Below are positions 9,926 to 22,945 of a DNA stretch of 64,000 bases, piece by piece. Under the pieces are notes generated by a model, which was given only the letters and a program-made list of their open reading frames with translations, was not told the DNA's origin and made no database searches. The stretch comes from Hamiltosporidium tvaerminnensis (Eukaryota; Microsporidia; Dubosqiidae). The stretch lies in the NCBI GenBank assembly GCA_022605425.2, contig JAKIMF020000001.1, forward strand, positions 1,490,501-1,554,500, read 5' to 3'. Position 1 is the stretch's first letter, and each line of letters begins with the position of its first letter. The translations under genes were made by a program, and so were the position numbers.

Positions 9926-12904
9926 AATTCAAATCATTTTCAATTCTGGCTATATCTTCGATTCTTGTTATTTGGTTTTTCCTATGTTTTCTCCTGGTAT
10001 ATTTAAAATTCTTAGATTTGACTCTTTTCTTAGGATTTAATTCAATGTTTTTCCATTCTGCATTCTTTGTAAAATCTGGAATTTTAGTTTATGTTTACCA
10101 ATACCTTCTTTCTCGTTGTTTTATGTAGGATGTAAATGTGTATTTTACGTAAATTTCTGGGTCTGCTGATACATTTTTCTGTGTTTTTCCTTGGCTCCAT
10201 CAGCATTAGTCTTGAATCTAATCGTTAAGTCAATTGAAATAAAGTGTTTGACAAGTAGCAATGAGTGACAGTGACTAATGCATGGCTTTGCCATTACTGT
10301 ACCTAAAAGATTCTAAGATATTTCAAATGATATTCTGTTCCAATAATTCTTAATAATAATATAATCAATAATTTGAATGATAAAAGTAGAAAATTTACTA
10401 GAGCTATATTCCAACGCATCTTATTTTCTGCATTTGCGTTTAAAATTATGGAAGTAAATATTTTGTACTATTCTCACGCTCAAACGTCTTTTATTACTCT
10501 TCTCTTTCTATATAGGAAATACATTTGTAATTCAAAAAAATATTTAATTTTATTCAATTACTATTAACATAATTTTAATCATTTTTTTTATTATTTTTTA
10601 GAGTCTACACAATTCAAAGTATAAAATAAGCCTAGGAAACAATTCTCCCAAAGGAGTCCCTGGACCACTTTAAAAGATATTTAAATGACTATCTGTAATT
10701 TTCTTAGCTAAAAAATGAAAATCAAATTAGGAATCTTGTGTGTCAATTTTTATATCCGAAAACCTCCCTAAATCGATCCATCTTATAATCAATAAATCTT
10801 GTAAAAAAATTCTTTGTATTGAAACACCATATTTAATAAATTTTGTTTAATATTTACTTCTTTAACAATAATATACCTTCTTAGGTTGTTTTTCGCATAT
10901 AATTAAATATTTTTTAGATATTTGTGTTTATGATGAAGAAGGCTGATCAAAGAAGCCTATATAATTATTTTTTTGCAAAATTCAGGTGTAAATGTAGACT
11001 TATGGAACGGCTTTCATTGTTTTAAAATAAATTGGCTCTTATTTTTCCATTAGGTTTTATTCTAGGAAAGTTTTGGGCAGAAAAGATCGACATTAAAGCA
11101 ATAAAATGTAAAATAAATTATTCAAGAGACTCTCTTATAATTTACATAATATTTTTGCCAGAAATTATAGCTCTAAAAAAATTCTTCAATGGTATCGCTA
11201 GCTGTGAATCTTCTATCAGGAAGAAGCTGATTTCTCTTGCTTACATCTTTTTCTTAGAACTCAAATCTACAATTATCACTAAATACCACGTTAAAAAATA
11301 TTTGCTTAGCTATTTTTCTATTTTTGTAGCAATTATATATTTTTTTTAAATTACTATGTAAATCGTTTGAGTGATCATCCTCTAGAATAACACCGGGGTC
11401 TTGATGTTCTCTAGAAATTTATTCCATTAAACTTAAACTCCAATGGTTTTTCTTAATATACAAGCAATTTTTTAAATAACAATTGTTATTATTTCTAACA
11501 AATATGTAAGTTTTTGTTTACCTTATCGAGCTGGAGTTTTCCGTTCTAAAAATCTTAATCTCTTTAAATTTCTTCTAATTTTTAGGTGCTTCACAAAATT
11601 ATACATTAGAGAGCTGTCCTTTAATTTTAAAGTTCTTTTTATCGAACATTTATCAAGAAGAATTTTCATGCCAATTCTTTTGCTTCTTTATGGTTCAATG
11701 GTATAATCAAGATTTATTGATGCTAAAATGCCATAATATGCATTTTAACATTCTACTTCAAGAAAAACCTAATGTCCAGGCAGAAAATTCAAAGAAAGTC
11801 ATTTAGCTATCTTTAAAATATGGTATAAGACTCTTTCTAGGTACAATCTTGTAAATTTATAATAGTACGCTGTAAAATTTCTCAATTCTGAAAATAATTG
11901 GGGAAACTATAATTAAAGATTAGATCAAAAATTTTTTTAGCAAAATTCATCAGTTGACACATTATATGCTTATATTGGTCTAAAAAATATACAGAAAATA
12001 ATTTTTCAAATTTAGGTTTTGTTGTAAAGGTGAAGAGATTAACTGATGTATTCTACTCAAACAGATTCACCACCTTCAATATTAAATTTTAACCTTTTAT
12101 TTTACATTTAGAAAAGCCGAATGTTTCTTGATATGTCTTTATTTTATACTAACATGCTAAGAATTGTTATGATTTTTACCTTTCTGAAATAATACTTGAT
12201 TCACGAACATTATCCTATTTGAAGTAATGAGAAAAGATGTTCAAAAGAGTGTAGGAACTAGTTTATTATTTCAGAATTTCCCGGAGATACAACGTTTAAT
12301 ATTGGCTTGAATCTTGAATAGATTTCCCTCTGTTTGGTGAATATCCTGCAAATATCAAAAAAGCGACACAAAACCAAGCTCTACATATATAATTTTTATA
12401 TCACCAATATTTGTTATTCTTTTTCTCGCTTGAATGTAAGATATTTATGCTTATCGAGGTCATGAGACGAAAAATTTTCCTCCCTTGTATTAATTAGTCA
12501 TGTTCTAATTATTTCAGGCCTTATTCATAACAGTTTATGTCTCTAAAAGAACAAAAAATAAAAATCAAAATATAAGATTCATCCAATAAAATAGAGAGAA
12601 AATACCATCAACAGATTTTATAATAAATATTTAAGTTTGGAAGCTCACTTTAATTATATTTTTCTGTATAAATATACATAAAAAGTAAAAAGCAATAACT
12701 TTTTATATTAGCAATCAAATTCATCTAGAAATATATTCGATATGTATGTTTAATATTTTTTGAAAGCAAGATTATGACTTGGATGTAAATAGATTTGTAA
12801 AAAAATCTGCGCATTCTTGCAAGGAATTTGACATTCATTTATGCTTATCTCATCTGATTTTTTTAATTATTTTAAGTCATACCTTTGTCTTAGTTTATTA
12901 TATT
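9926..12904. other. long intergenic stretch, no supported gene
   Basis: Two short plus-strand frames (10373-10567, and 11032-11349 with a TTG start) are hydrophobic or low-complexity and lack a start signal, so I do not call them. The stretch leads directly into a LINE 3' relic. I tested whether it was the decayed 5' part of that LINE copy and found no convincing match. Confidence 0.4.
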
Positions 12905-13665
12905 ATACACTATAATGAAGTGGTTGTATGCCTATACATATTTTAATCAAATGATATAATTTTAAGTATTAGAAAGGAATTATGAGCTACCTATTTAAGA
13001 AATTCATGGCAAAGAGTGTGCAAAGATATGTGGATACATTGAAATAAAAACTGATGTCCAAATTCGGAATTATAGACCCAACTTAAATATTTTATAAAAC
13101 AGGCAGAAAAAAATAACTCTCATAGAAGTAGGAAACATTTCTAAATATTTACTTCGATTAGTTAACACATAGAAACTAAATAAATATGAACCATTAGCCA
13201 AGGAATTAAGTCATATTCACAATTTAAAAATAAAATAATTCTTTATGTACTAACCTGTGATTGTATTTTTGCAAAATACCATCATATATATCACAAAAGC
13301 TTGCAAAACCTTTGAATCCAGTGGCATTGGATCGGTCTATAATACACAAGAAGAAGATCGAAACAATTTAGATTGATCAAAGAAGAATTAGGGCTCAAAA
13401 GCCGAGGAGAGATATGAAACCAAGCAATAATTTTTTTAAACAAGCTGAGATGTACGAGAAACCAATTTTTCTTTAATAACAAGCAATTAACAGAAAAGAT
13501 TGGATTAATTATACAAAAAAATAGCGTTTCGCTTATTTAAGATAGAGAAGCTCAGAATAAAAATAGATGAAGATTTGGATTTAGAAGATTAATTAAAGCG
13601 GCCAAAAAAATGAAAAAAAAGTTAAAAGTAAAAACATATGTTAACCCAGAATTTATATATTTGGA
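12905..13665 (+). mobile_element. RLE LINE 3' fragment
   Basis: It aligns to copy A from about 8030 to 8820, beginning 'cataatgaagtggtt-gatgcc' and ending 'gttaacccagaattt'. The RLE region is present ('caaattcggaattatagaccc...ataactctcatagaagtagga') but carries stops. The base where copy A has TGA reads TGT here ('ctaacctgtgat'), evidence that the copy A stop is a late mutation. Confidence 0.8.
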
Positions 13666-13715
13666 TTTAATCATATAGCTTAAAGTATTTTAGTGCAACT
13701 TTTTGGAATTTAAGA

Positions 13716-14279
13716 TTAGGCATGAATATTAGCTATAGAAATATAGATCTGGAACAGAAGAATAAGAAATAACACTAGTCCTAATAAATGCTTGTATATC
13801 CTTATAATGCTTTTCATGAAAAATATAAAAAATGAAAGGAATAAGGCTGACAGATATATGATGTGCAGTAAAATCAACCACGAAGCTAATTTTGTACAGT
13901 AATATAAATATACTGCGAAAAACACAGCATCAGTTAATGTTATAATTATCAAATATAGAAGCATTGCATATTTTCTTAGAAATTTACAAACATTTTTGGT
14001 ATTCGAATTAGCTTCCGTCTCAATAAAAAATTGTGATGCTGTATCTTCCAATGATGACTCCTGAGATTGCGGTAAGTTGTATATTTCTCTGAAATATTGT
14101 TCCCCGTGGTCCCTATCGTTGCAAATAACGTTAAAATTTTCGATTATTCCACCAGTTACAGGCATTTGTTGAAGATCTTGTTCCATATGCCCATCTGTGT
14201 TGCTGGAAATACTGATAGAATCTCTATCATTTATGTTATTTATAATTACTTTGACTTCAATATGTCGATTTTCTTCCAT
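13716..14279 (-). CDS. three-TM membrane protein, paralogue of the gene at 2464-3048
   Basis: The 187-residue protein begins MEENRHIEVKVIINN and has an acidic, Ser/Gln-rich region to about residue 95. Three hydrophobic segments follow (about 105-130, 134-158, 165-184). The N-terminal HIEV motif and the domain layout match the 2464-3048 protein, while the membrane block is conserved in pattern rather than in sequence. There is no CCC before the ATG; the preceding sequence is 'attaaaataaATG'. Its 3' end lies 50 bp from a LINE 3' relic. Function unknown. A pair of divergent paralogues in one window suggests a larger multigene family. Confidence 0.6.
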   Translation of the reverse strand: MEENRHIEVKVIINNINDRDSISISSNTDGHMEQDLQQMPVTGGIIENFNVICNDRDHGEQYFREIYNLPQSQESSLEDTASQFFIETEANSNTKNVCKFLRKYAMLLYLIIITLTDAVFFAVYLYYCTKLASWLILLHIIYLSALFLSFFIFFMKSIIRIYKHLLGLVLFLILLFQIYISIANIHA

Positions 14280-16685
14280 TTATTTTAATATTTAGACGAA
14301 TATTCAAATATTAATTTAATTAAATGAAATTTAATTAAAAAATTAACAAATGAAGATAATAATAAAAAATGCGGCAAAATTACAAGTTCTGCATGCTTAA
14401 AAATTCGATTCGATTCCCGGTACTTACCCTGTATATTTTTTTAAAGAAAACACTCGATATATATACAACCGTATTCTTTAAAGAGGAATTGTTAGGAGCA
14501 GTAATATTCAAGTAATAGGCGTTGAATTATCTTTGAATCGTGTTAATTTTCCAATTACAACATCTAAAGACGAAAAAAAAATCAGTATCTAAAGAATATA
14601 ATGAAGGAAGCGTAAAAAATAAGAGTAGGCTGGATTTGATCATACTCATTATGTTAAAAAACATTATGAAACTTCTGGAACCTCAGTAGATATATATGAA
14701 AAATTAATTTTGATTATATCCCAAATTTTAGTTATAAATTAAATATCGATGCTAAATTTTATTGTGATTATAAACTCTGAATCATCTATTTTTCCTTAAA
14801 GGAATAAGCCGCAATTAAACCGGCGCTTGCTGGTTTCGAAATCATGTACTAGTTGAATAGAATTATTGTCAGTTTAATCCTTACTCATATGATGGAATCA
14901 TCTATGTGTCTTGTTTCAATCCATCCCTCTTGTTCCATACCTTGACAAAAAGTTACTGAGATTACGTTTTAATTACTAAATTCAATACGAACGATAAAAA
15001 TTCGAGCCTAATTAATATTTTCTTCGACACTTTATGAGCAAAAGCTCATTCCCTATACGTCTTTGCCAAGACTAATGTGATCCTTTTTTTACATATTATA
15101 ACCATCTAGCATTCAAGCGATCGTGAAGCCTTCGAACTTTGGGTTGCATATGCACACTTTAAACAGGACTTTCGATGTTGTTTCAAGATTAATCAGTTTT
15201 CTGAATCCGATTTTTTGACTTCATTACCAAACCTTGTTTCTGATACATTTATTTTGAGATTTCTTTTTAGAAGACTTGAATATCATCTTTATGGCACAAA
15301 TAGCTTTAAATAATTAAATTTAATTCTGTGTTAATCGAATTTGCTCTTTGGCATTCTTTCAAAATAGTCTATTTATCAATAATGAACTTACATTACCATA
15401 TTTCATCAATTAAAAATTCTGAAAAAATATTTACTGATATTCAATTTTAATGTTTAGTTTTTAGGATAGAGACGATTTTAAATGATGTTTGATTTGTCTA
15501 AAAATTCGGAATTCTAAGGCAGAAAGTTTTTATACAAAACTTAATCGATGTGATAAATATATGGCATTGATGGAGGGAAACGAGAATCGCGGTCGATAAA
15601 ATAAGCGGTGCAAACTTTCGTATTTGTTTAAAAACATTGATTTTTTCGGGACTATTTTAAGCGCAAAAATATGCAGAAGGACTAATATGGTTTATTGAGT
15701 AAATAGATAGTTTCCGTATTGTTTTTGGCTGGAATCAGCATCTGTATCGATTTAATCAAATATTTATATTTGACCTTTTCTATATTTTGAGTCGAGACTT
15801 ACATTATATTTTTTTTTCATTTTTGAGTTCATAAATTTTTGAATTTGTTTCCTAACGACTTTTTCTTAACTCTTATCTGCAATGAGGTATGACCTGTTAA
15901 AGTATTTTGTCATAATGTATTAAATTCGCATGCGGTTGTTTCCAGCTTCGAACCGTTTTTTTTAACCTCAGTTTTCTCTATCGTTCAACAAAATATGATT
16001 TATTGTATTTTTGAATTCATTAATGTAGATGTGTCTCTATTTCTCACTGATAAAATTTTTTATTAGATAATTCTTATGATATTTGAAACAATATATGCAT
16101 ATTATGACAATTATGATTATAAAATCAGATTTAAAATTAAAACTAGTTTCGTTTGTTAGAAAATTTTTCTTTAGGTTTTAATTGGTCAATAGAAACGAAG
16201 TTTTATTAGATATCCAAAAGTTTGGTTTAATTCATGTATTTATTTATCTGATTTTGTAATGTATTTTTTTTCTAAGATTTCCTCTCATTTAGCATAATTT
16301 TACGATTTCTCTTGGACATGTGACTCTTGGTTCGGTTTGGCAATTTGCATTTATAGTTATAAAAAGAATTTTTAATTAAACTTTAAACCTTTATTGCGAA
16401 CAAAATATCATTCAGGAAATATTTTATATGGTTTTAAGTTGCTTTAAAAATTTCAAATCACAATTTCGACACTTTCCTTTGATAAAGAAACATATTTCCT
16501 TGACTTAGGAGGAGAATATTTGAATTTAGCCTGATGCTCCCTTTTATAACCCTTATAATTCCTCTAAATACCAACCAACCAATATGCTTAAAAATAATAG
16601 ATTTAATTTAATTAATATAAAATAATTATAGCGCTTTACTTTAAAATTACAAAATTATTAGAAATAAATACTCAAATTTTTTTTA
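14280..16685. other. intergenic with a possible minus-strand LINE 5' relic
   Basis: No gene supported. About 14830-15290 may be a relic of the LINE 5' region (separate entry). A tRNA-like 'ttcgattcgattcccgg' near 14405-14421 lacks a matching stem and is not called. The rest, including the 3' flank of MCM7, shows nothing. Confidence 0.4.
14830..15290 (-). mobile_element. tentative relic of the LINE 5' coding region
   Basis: The minus-strand translation contains NEVKKSDSEN, matching EVKKSDSEV near the start of the copy A protein. A weaker match to the FERMPRNGWTEL region follows about 270 bp downstream; the spacing is 330 bp in copy A. Several stops interrupt the frame. Confidence 0.35.
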
Positions 16686-18776
16686 CTATAACAATATTAA
16701 CTTATTATCTCTAACAACCCAAATACCAACCTTTTCAAACTCTTCAATAAACAAATCAACATTTTCATTTTTAAATTTAAAAGCCACACAACTTTTTAAT
16801 TCTTCAATGTTCATTTCTTTAATTTCACTTTTCTTGAACATATTAACAACCATATTATAGAATTCATGTTTAGGATGAATAAATTCCTTTTTTTCTCGTT
16901 TTAATACTCTTTTACTTCTTTCCATCAATCTAACCGCTTCTTCTACATCTTCTTCATTTACTATTTGGGACATTCTAAGTCTCGAATGTGCAAGTGAAAG
17001 TCTAATCAGAGATAATAAATAACGAGGTGTAATCATATTATTGTCTTTTCTCTCTTCTACATATATATCACTCATCCTTTCTAAAAGTGAATTCGGAATT
17101 ACCGGGAAAATGGATTTTGAGGCTTTTATTATATTTTGTAATTTTTGGTAATCAACTGTACTCTCTATTTCATTACCCATAAAAATACCAGTAATATGAG
17201 AGGCAAGTCTCATATCGTTCTCTACATCAGGATCGTCTTTTAAAACCACAAGAGCATCAAATCTACTTATCAAGGCACAAGGAAGACCGACATTATGCTC
17301 AACGCTTTTCTTTGTATCATATTTACCTCTTACTGGATTTGCTGCACCCAAAAGACTACATCTAGCATTCAAAGTACAATTTATACCTGCCTTGCTTACA
17401 GAAACTGTCTGCTGTTCCATTACTTCGTAAATTCCCATTCTGTCTACTTCATTCATCTTATCTAATTCATCAACACAGCACACACCACCATCACTTAAAA
17501 CCAATGCACCACCTTCTAATACGGATTCACCCGTAGATTTATCTCGCAACACGCTTGCCGTCAAACCAACACCGCTACTTCCTCTTCCCGTACAATAGAC
17601 ACCTCTTTCTGCTATTTTTATAACCGTTTTTAAAAGTTGACTTTTTGCCACACCCGGATCACCCAAAAGTAAAACATTTATTTCGCCGCGTATTTTCATT
17701 CCATCACTTCTGACATTACAAGGTGCTCCTACCAACATTAAAAGTAAAATTTTTTTAACATCGGAAAGTCCAAAAATTTCAGGAGCAATCGCCTGTGAAA
17801 GTTCTGTTACAGTGAAAGATGGATTTATAGAATAACTTGAAATAATATTTGTATCGGTAATTGAAGAATTATTGCTGTTAGAAATTACTTCCAAGGCATA
17901 TAAAAACGTATCAGTTAAAAGTCCAGCCTTTATTTTTTTATATCCGTAAAACGGTTTCGGTAAAAATATTCCAGATATTGTAACTGTATCACCAGGTTTG
18001 GCTTGATCTGTTGTATCACCGTAACATTCTATTGTAATATTACGAGGGACACATCCCTGTGGCACATCATATGTATGTTCCTGTAATTTGAGTGTCTGAT
18101 ATTTCATAAATTTTGATCCTCTACTTTGTAATGTGAGTGTACCTTTTACCTTTCTAATCTTACATCTTTCAGAAGGACATTCACTTAAATATACAAATGT
18201 ATCACTATTTACCTGTTGATACGTCTCAGACCCACAACTTTCACATATATAAGTAGCAACACGAACAATGGGTTTTACTTGAGAAGCTTTAGTAATAACG
18301 CCTCGTACTTTTATTAACTTACCAATATCGCATGCTTTAATGTGTCGTAAAGGAGATGCAAAAATATTGGATGGCGGGATGAGGGTTATATGATAATTTC
18401 TTAATAATAAGGAAGGAAATACATCGGTAACTTTTTTATCTGGTTGTCTCTCTTTAAGTCGGGCAATTCGATGATACAAAAAAATATCATCTTCATCATT
18501 AAAAAGCACTTCATTTTCATTATAAAGAATATTATCTATTGCTTTATATAAAAGACTGATGTAAGTAAAAGTATTGTTGAGAATTCTGTTCGTTAAATTT
18601 GTATCGTCGTATAATGAAATATCCGTTAGGTGGATTTTTAAATTTGAGGTATTTGTACGAAGAAGTGAGAGATATTTTGGTGTTGTGTCTTCTGTATAAA
18701 ATAGTAGAAACTTGTGTAGTCTGTCTATGTCTGCAGTATAATTTATATCGGTTTGGTGTCTTTTTAGTTCTTCCAT
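16686..18776 (-). CDS. MCM7: DNA replication licensing factor MCM7
   Basis: A 696-residue AAA+ helicase subunit of the MCM2-7 complex, which unwinds DNA at replication forks. Visible parts: zinc-binding cysteines C178, C181, C200 and C205; an OB-fold region with QSRGSKF and QEHTYDVPQG; Walker A at 372-379 (GDPGVAKS); Walker B at 433-441 with CVDELDKM; sensor-1 AAN at 478-480; arginine finger SRFD at 504-507. The CESCGSETYQ block and the QSRGS...KMQEH-like block resemble MCM7 more than other MCMs. Length is slightly below the family's 720-850. CCCC lies 4-7 nt upstream of the ATG, which supports this start. Confidence 0.93.
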   Translation of the reverse strand: MEELKRHQTDINYTADIDRLHKFLLFYTEDTTPKYLSLLRTNTSNLKIHLTDISLYDDTNLTNRILNNTFTYISLLYKAIDNILYNENEVLFNDEDDIFLYHRIARLKERQPDKKVTDVFPSLLLRNYHITLIPPSNIFASPLRHIKACDIGKLIKVRGVITKASQVKPIVRVATYICESCGSETYQQVNSDTFVYLSECPSERCKIRKVKGTLTLQSRGSKFMKYQTLKLQEHTYDVPQGCVPRNITIECYGDTTDQAKPGDTVTISGIFLPKPFYGYKKIKAGLLTDTFLYALEVISNSNNSSITDTNIISSYSINPSFTVTELSQAIAPEIFGLSDVKKILLLMLVGAPCNVRSDGMKIRGEINVLLLGDPGVAKSQLLKTVIKIAERGVYCTGRGSSGVGLTASVLRDKSTGESVLEGGALVLSDGGVCCVDELDKMNEVDRMGIYEVMEQQTVSVSKAGINCTLNARCSLLGAANPVRGKYDTKKSVEHNVGLPCALISRFDALVVLKDDPDVENDMRLASHITGIFMGNEIESTVDYQKLQNIIKASKSIFPVIPNSLLERMSDIYVEERKDNNMITPRYLLSLIRLSLAHSRLRMSQIVNEEDVEEAVRLMERSKRVLKREKKEFIHPKHEFYNMVVNMFKKSEIKEMNIEELKSCVAFKFKNENVDLFIEEFEKVGIWVVRDNKLILL

Positions 18777-18779
18777 TAT

Positions 18780-18783
18780 GGGG
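18780..18783 (-). promoter_or_regulatory. CCCC start-site motif of MCM7
   Basis: On the minus strand the sequence reads CCCC-ATA-ATG at the chosen start. Confidence 0.6.
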
Positions 18784-19221
18784 CTGATTTAAGTGGTTTT
18801 TTAATTGAAAGAAAAATTTTAAATTTTTTTTTAAAAAGTTGAATCGACAGGGACTTACATATGTGTGATTAAAGTAATCTATTAGTTTATAAGAAAAATT
18901 TATAATTTTGTAGAACCAATGTGCAATATATGTAATTACTGATTGCAATAAATTATTCTATAATTTTCTTCTACTTTTGTAGTACTAAATACACCAATGG
19001 AATATTTTTTGGTACAAATTAAAAGATTTATTGAAATAAGCTAAGAATAAAAAGAAGAATTTATATCTTAGAATATAAATCAGAAAATTGTTGAAAAAAA
19101 TATTAGAACTAAAGAGAGGATTTACTTAAATATATGATGATGAAGATTCAATATTTTTCAATTTCGTTAAATGATCTTAATTTACATTTTTGTAATTCTT
19201 AAATATATATTTGATACCAGG
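18784..19221. other. intergenic, 5' flank of MCM7 and of LINE copy B
   Basis: A+T-rich. An overlapping minus-strand frame here is a shadow of the MCM7 start region. Nothing else recognised. Confidence 0.4.
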
Positions 19222-22200
19222 AAAATAGGTAGAAAGATAAAATCAACAGCGAAAAAATAAAGTCTGTTAACAACTCGGAAACTAGTTTAGGAGAAATAAA
19301 ATATGTGATATATAAGTAGAAAAAATATCCGAGAGGTTTGCATCGCATCCGATCATCCATACCAGTACAAATTACCATCGAGCACTACTTACTCGGCTAC
19401 TCCAATCTACTCGCTTGAAACCATACCTTCTTCTTCTTGCCCCAATTTGTCTGCATGTAAACCAGTCAACATCATGAAAAGCTTCAATAATGCTGCTGTT
19501 CCGAAAAGAAATCGACTCATAGTATTACATTCAATACTTGACTCAGTCAAGGTCGTAGAGAATAGCATAGATCTGTCATTTTAGCAGTGAAAAAGAGATT
19601 TAAGAAGACGCTTAGAAATGGCTGGTCTGCATTTCTTAAGTACTATAATAGAAAATTTCGCCGCACTGTGAATAATTTTGTGTTAAAAAAATCAACACAA
19701 AATGAGGCAGAAAATGAAATAAAGCAAGAAGAGTTTGGAGATCGACGTAGAATTTCTACTTATTGCACCGAGCAATTTTCCTTAACTGTCACAACACTCT
19801 GTATTAACCCGATAGAGAAGTTCATATGTGAAATGAAGAAAATCTCGGAGACGGAAATCAGGGATGTGGGTGTTTTAACTAGAAAATTTCTAATGAATTG
19901 GTGCAAAGTGAAGTTTTAACCAAATTAATGGAATCTTGGGTTAATTTGCTGAATCTCAGGTATATAAGACTTTTACTGATGCATCTCGAATCATACAAGC
20001 GGCCCAGGCATACCATGACATGTTACCACACGCTGAAACAACAATGATCTATGGTAGAAACATGCAAAGTAAAATTTCTAAGCTAGTACTTTTAAATATT
20101 TTTCTGAAAAAGCTCATAAGCAAGAAAAGCTCTTCGATTCAGATGCAAAAAGCCTTAATATAATCTTTTAACTTTAAATTTAAACTTTAGCAGTGTAACT
20201 AGTCTTTCTGAAGCTTTTTTTAAGAATTATAAGTCGTGGAATGTCTATGCGTAAAAAATTAAGAGTTATTAAATTGGGAAGCAATTCCGAATATGGAATC
20301 GTATGTTTAGGTTATTCCGAGTACATAATATTCCTGGTTTTTTGAGGGCTTTTAATCTAAGCATGATGTGAATCGTGAAAATTTCATAATTATTGTCTGT
20401 AAGGTAGAATAAAAATGATAAAGTGGATACTATGATGTCTATTAAATAAGATTTATGTCATATACTTATCAGACTTCGTTTTTTCACTTAAAGAGTTTGT
20501 AGGAATTGAATTTAGGCTTTCTTAAAGAAAATTTTTTAAGGATTCTATGGTATTCATAAATTTACATCAAAAAACTTACGATTTTCTTTAATATCTTTAT
20601 GACATTGACAAAAGCATATGGTCATAAGGTACACCTCAAGCTGATTCGTTTATCTACAGGCTTGCATATTTGATTATATATGGAATTTCGCGAAGAGGCT
20701 CTGACTACAGGTCAATCACTTGTATGTCCAGCCTCTATAGTTAAAGACAGAATGTATTGCGAAGATTATACAGCTTGAGGTGGAAAGACGAGGTTTGGTT
20801 TTAGATAATCAGTGAAAAACGATTTGAAATCTACAAGGAGCGAAAGAGTGGGCGTTGGTACTATTTTTTAATAAATAGTGTGAGAACAATCTTGTGACAA
20901 CGTAGATTGATGCCAGAAAAACTTAGGATCCAATAGATCATGCTTTTTTGACTCGGTGCATCGAAAACCTTAATTTTTCTGATTGAATTCTAAAAGTTTT
21001 GTAGGTAATAATATCAAAATGGAAAATTGATATATCAGTAGGGCCTGAAAAATCATAAACAAAAAGATTGAGAGAAGGAAACTGCAGGGCAATAGTTTGT
21101 CATTATTGCTATTTGGGTTGTATATGGATTTTTTAAGCTGAAAGTTTAATGATAAATATATAAAGGTGACAATACATGATCAAGCAAGTTCTAACTCCCA
21201 ATCCACTCCATGTTTATTGATGCTCTTAAGTTTTCGGAACAGAAAGCTTACCCTTGGTTCTAGCGGGTTAAGTAAAATAATTTTTAACAGGTATTTGGAT
21301 TAGAAATTCACAAAGAGAAGTCAGGCACAAATTATGCGTACTGGAAAGATACTGCTACTCTTCTGGATGTATTTTTCTTTCTAATATTTAGGAATAATAG
21401 AAGATTACAGAGGAATTCCAACGAGTAAGTCATTTGATGAAGTACAGAGCAAAGTGATATCGAGAGTTGAAAGACTTTGTTCCATTAGATCAAACACAAA
21501 AGATGTATTTTCTACAAATAATTAAGATGCAATATCATGTATCAAGTACCACATAGGTGTACTTGGATTTTAATCGGCTGCTTCTCTAAGTTAGATGATG
21601 CAATGCGTGCGGCGATGGGGAAGGATATGATACAACTTTCGTCAGAATAATAGAGCGTCTATGCCTTCCTAGAAAAGAACTTCGAAGAGGTTTACCTGTG
21701 TAGAGTTGCGAAGCAAACAAATGCTTTTGCAACTCTTGGATTGTCTGGAAAGAAATAAAGAAATAGCAAATAGATAAACAGCAATCTTAAAAATGAAAAA
21801 TACTAATAAAACCCATCTTGAACTAATAAAAAGCTCTGGAAAGTGTAGTATAGGTTAAAAGAAGAGTTCGCTAAGAATAATTAAAAGAAGCTCGACTTGC
21901 AAAACTATATAAAGAAATAGAAAAACGAAAACTTCACTCAAAGTTATATAATGCAAGAATAAATGAGCTTGTAAGTGTTAGTGGCTCTTCTAGGTGGCTA
22001 AAAAAAGAGAAAATAAGGCCACTTGGTGAAGCATTGTTTTGCTATATCTAGAATAGAAATGCATTCTGGGGTGCAGATGATATGTTTCAATACTTAAATA
22101 AATCTGCTGACGCTGTAGATCATCTAGCAACTCGATATGAAAAAATACTATACCATGACTATACCAGCGTCATAATGAAGTGGTTAGATGCTTGTCTATA

Positions 22201-22945
22201 CTACTTCTAAATTAAAATAAGTTTAAGTCCTTGAAACGAACTAGGAGCAAAACAGTAGAAGAAATTCTCGAAAACGAAGCATGCGGAGATATGAGTGGAT
22301 AATAGTATTAAAATTGATGTCAAGATCCGGAATAATTGCTCCGAATATTTTTTTTAAATAAGAAGAAGAACAAAATAACACACAATGAAGTAGGAATTCC
22401 TTCTCAAGATACTTCAAATAGTTGGAAATGAAAAATTTAGGAAGTATGACCTGCTAAGAATGAGCCGGGTCTTATTTATAAGTATAGTTTGGAAATAATT
22501 CTTTATGTAATACCTTGGGACGGTATTTTGACAAATACTGTAAGTCCCACCCTAAAGACTTCAAATACCCCATGATAAGAGGCATAATTTCAAACGATAG
22601 GAATCAAGAAGACGTTCGAAACAATTTCATTTGATCAACGAAGAAGACTTGAGTCGGGACTAAATGCCGAAGGAAGCGAGGAAAGAGCAGCAATGGGTGT
22701 TATTAAGAGACCGAGATGCATGAGGCACCAAAACCCCCTTTAAATGAAGCGAAGAATGAGGGAGATGATTAAATATTTGAATACGAAAGATATTGCACCC
22801 CTTATTTCAAAAGGAGGAACAAAGTTATAGGAACAGTCTGTAAACATAAATGAAGAGTCAGATAAAGAAAAGACGGTAGTAAAACAGATAGAAAGAAATT
22901 TATAAAAGTCATAACGAGTTTTAACGCATAAATTCAATAAATAAA
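19222..22945 (+). mobile_element. RLE LINE copy B (full length, decayed)
   Basis: It aligns along its length to copy A. It starts at 'ggtagaaag' with the ATG changed to ATA, passes through GNGW/KFRRT, the 'aggctctgactacaggtcaatcacttgtatgtcc' RT block near 20700, 'catataggtgtactt' near 21553 and the 3' coding extension, and ends 'attcaataaataaata'. Many stops and indels are present. The RT active-site FIDD reads FIDA (gat-gat to gat-gct, near 21217). It serves as the out-group showing which copy A frameshifts are secondary. A 110-codon frame at 19587-19919 is the longest intact remnant. Confidence 0.85.

Noticed and set aside
11032-11349. 105-codon plus-strand frame
   Set aside because: It starts at TTG, is hydrophobic and low-complexity, and has no start motif or paralogue.
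9926-12904. Decayed 5' part of the LINE whose 3' end is at 12905-13665
   Set aside because: The spacing would fit, but none of the RT blocks could be found at the expected positions.
14400-14425. tRNA T-arm-like 'ttcgattcgattcccgg'
   Set aside because: The putative T-stem does not pair and no acceptor or D-arm is found upstream.
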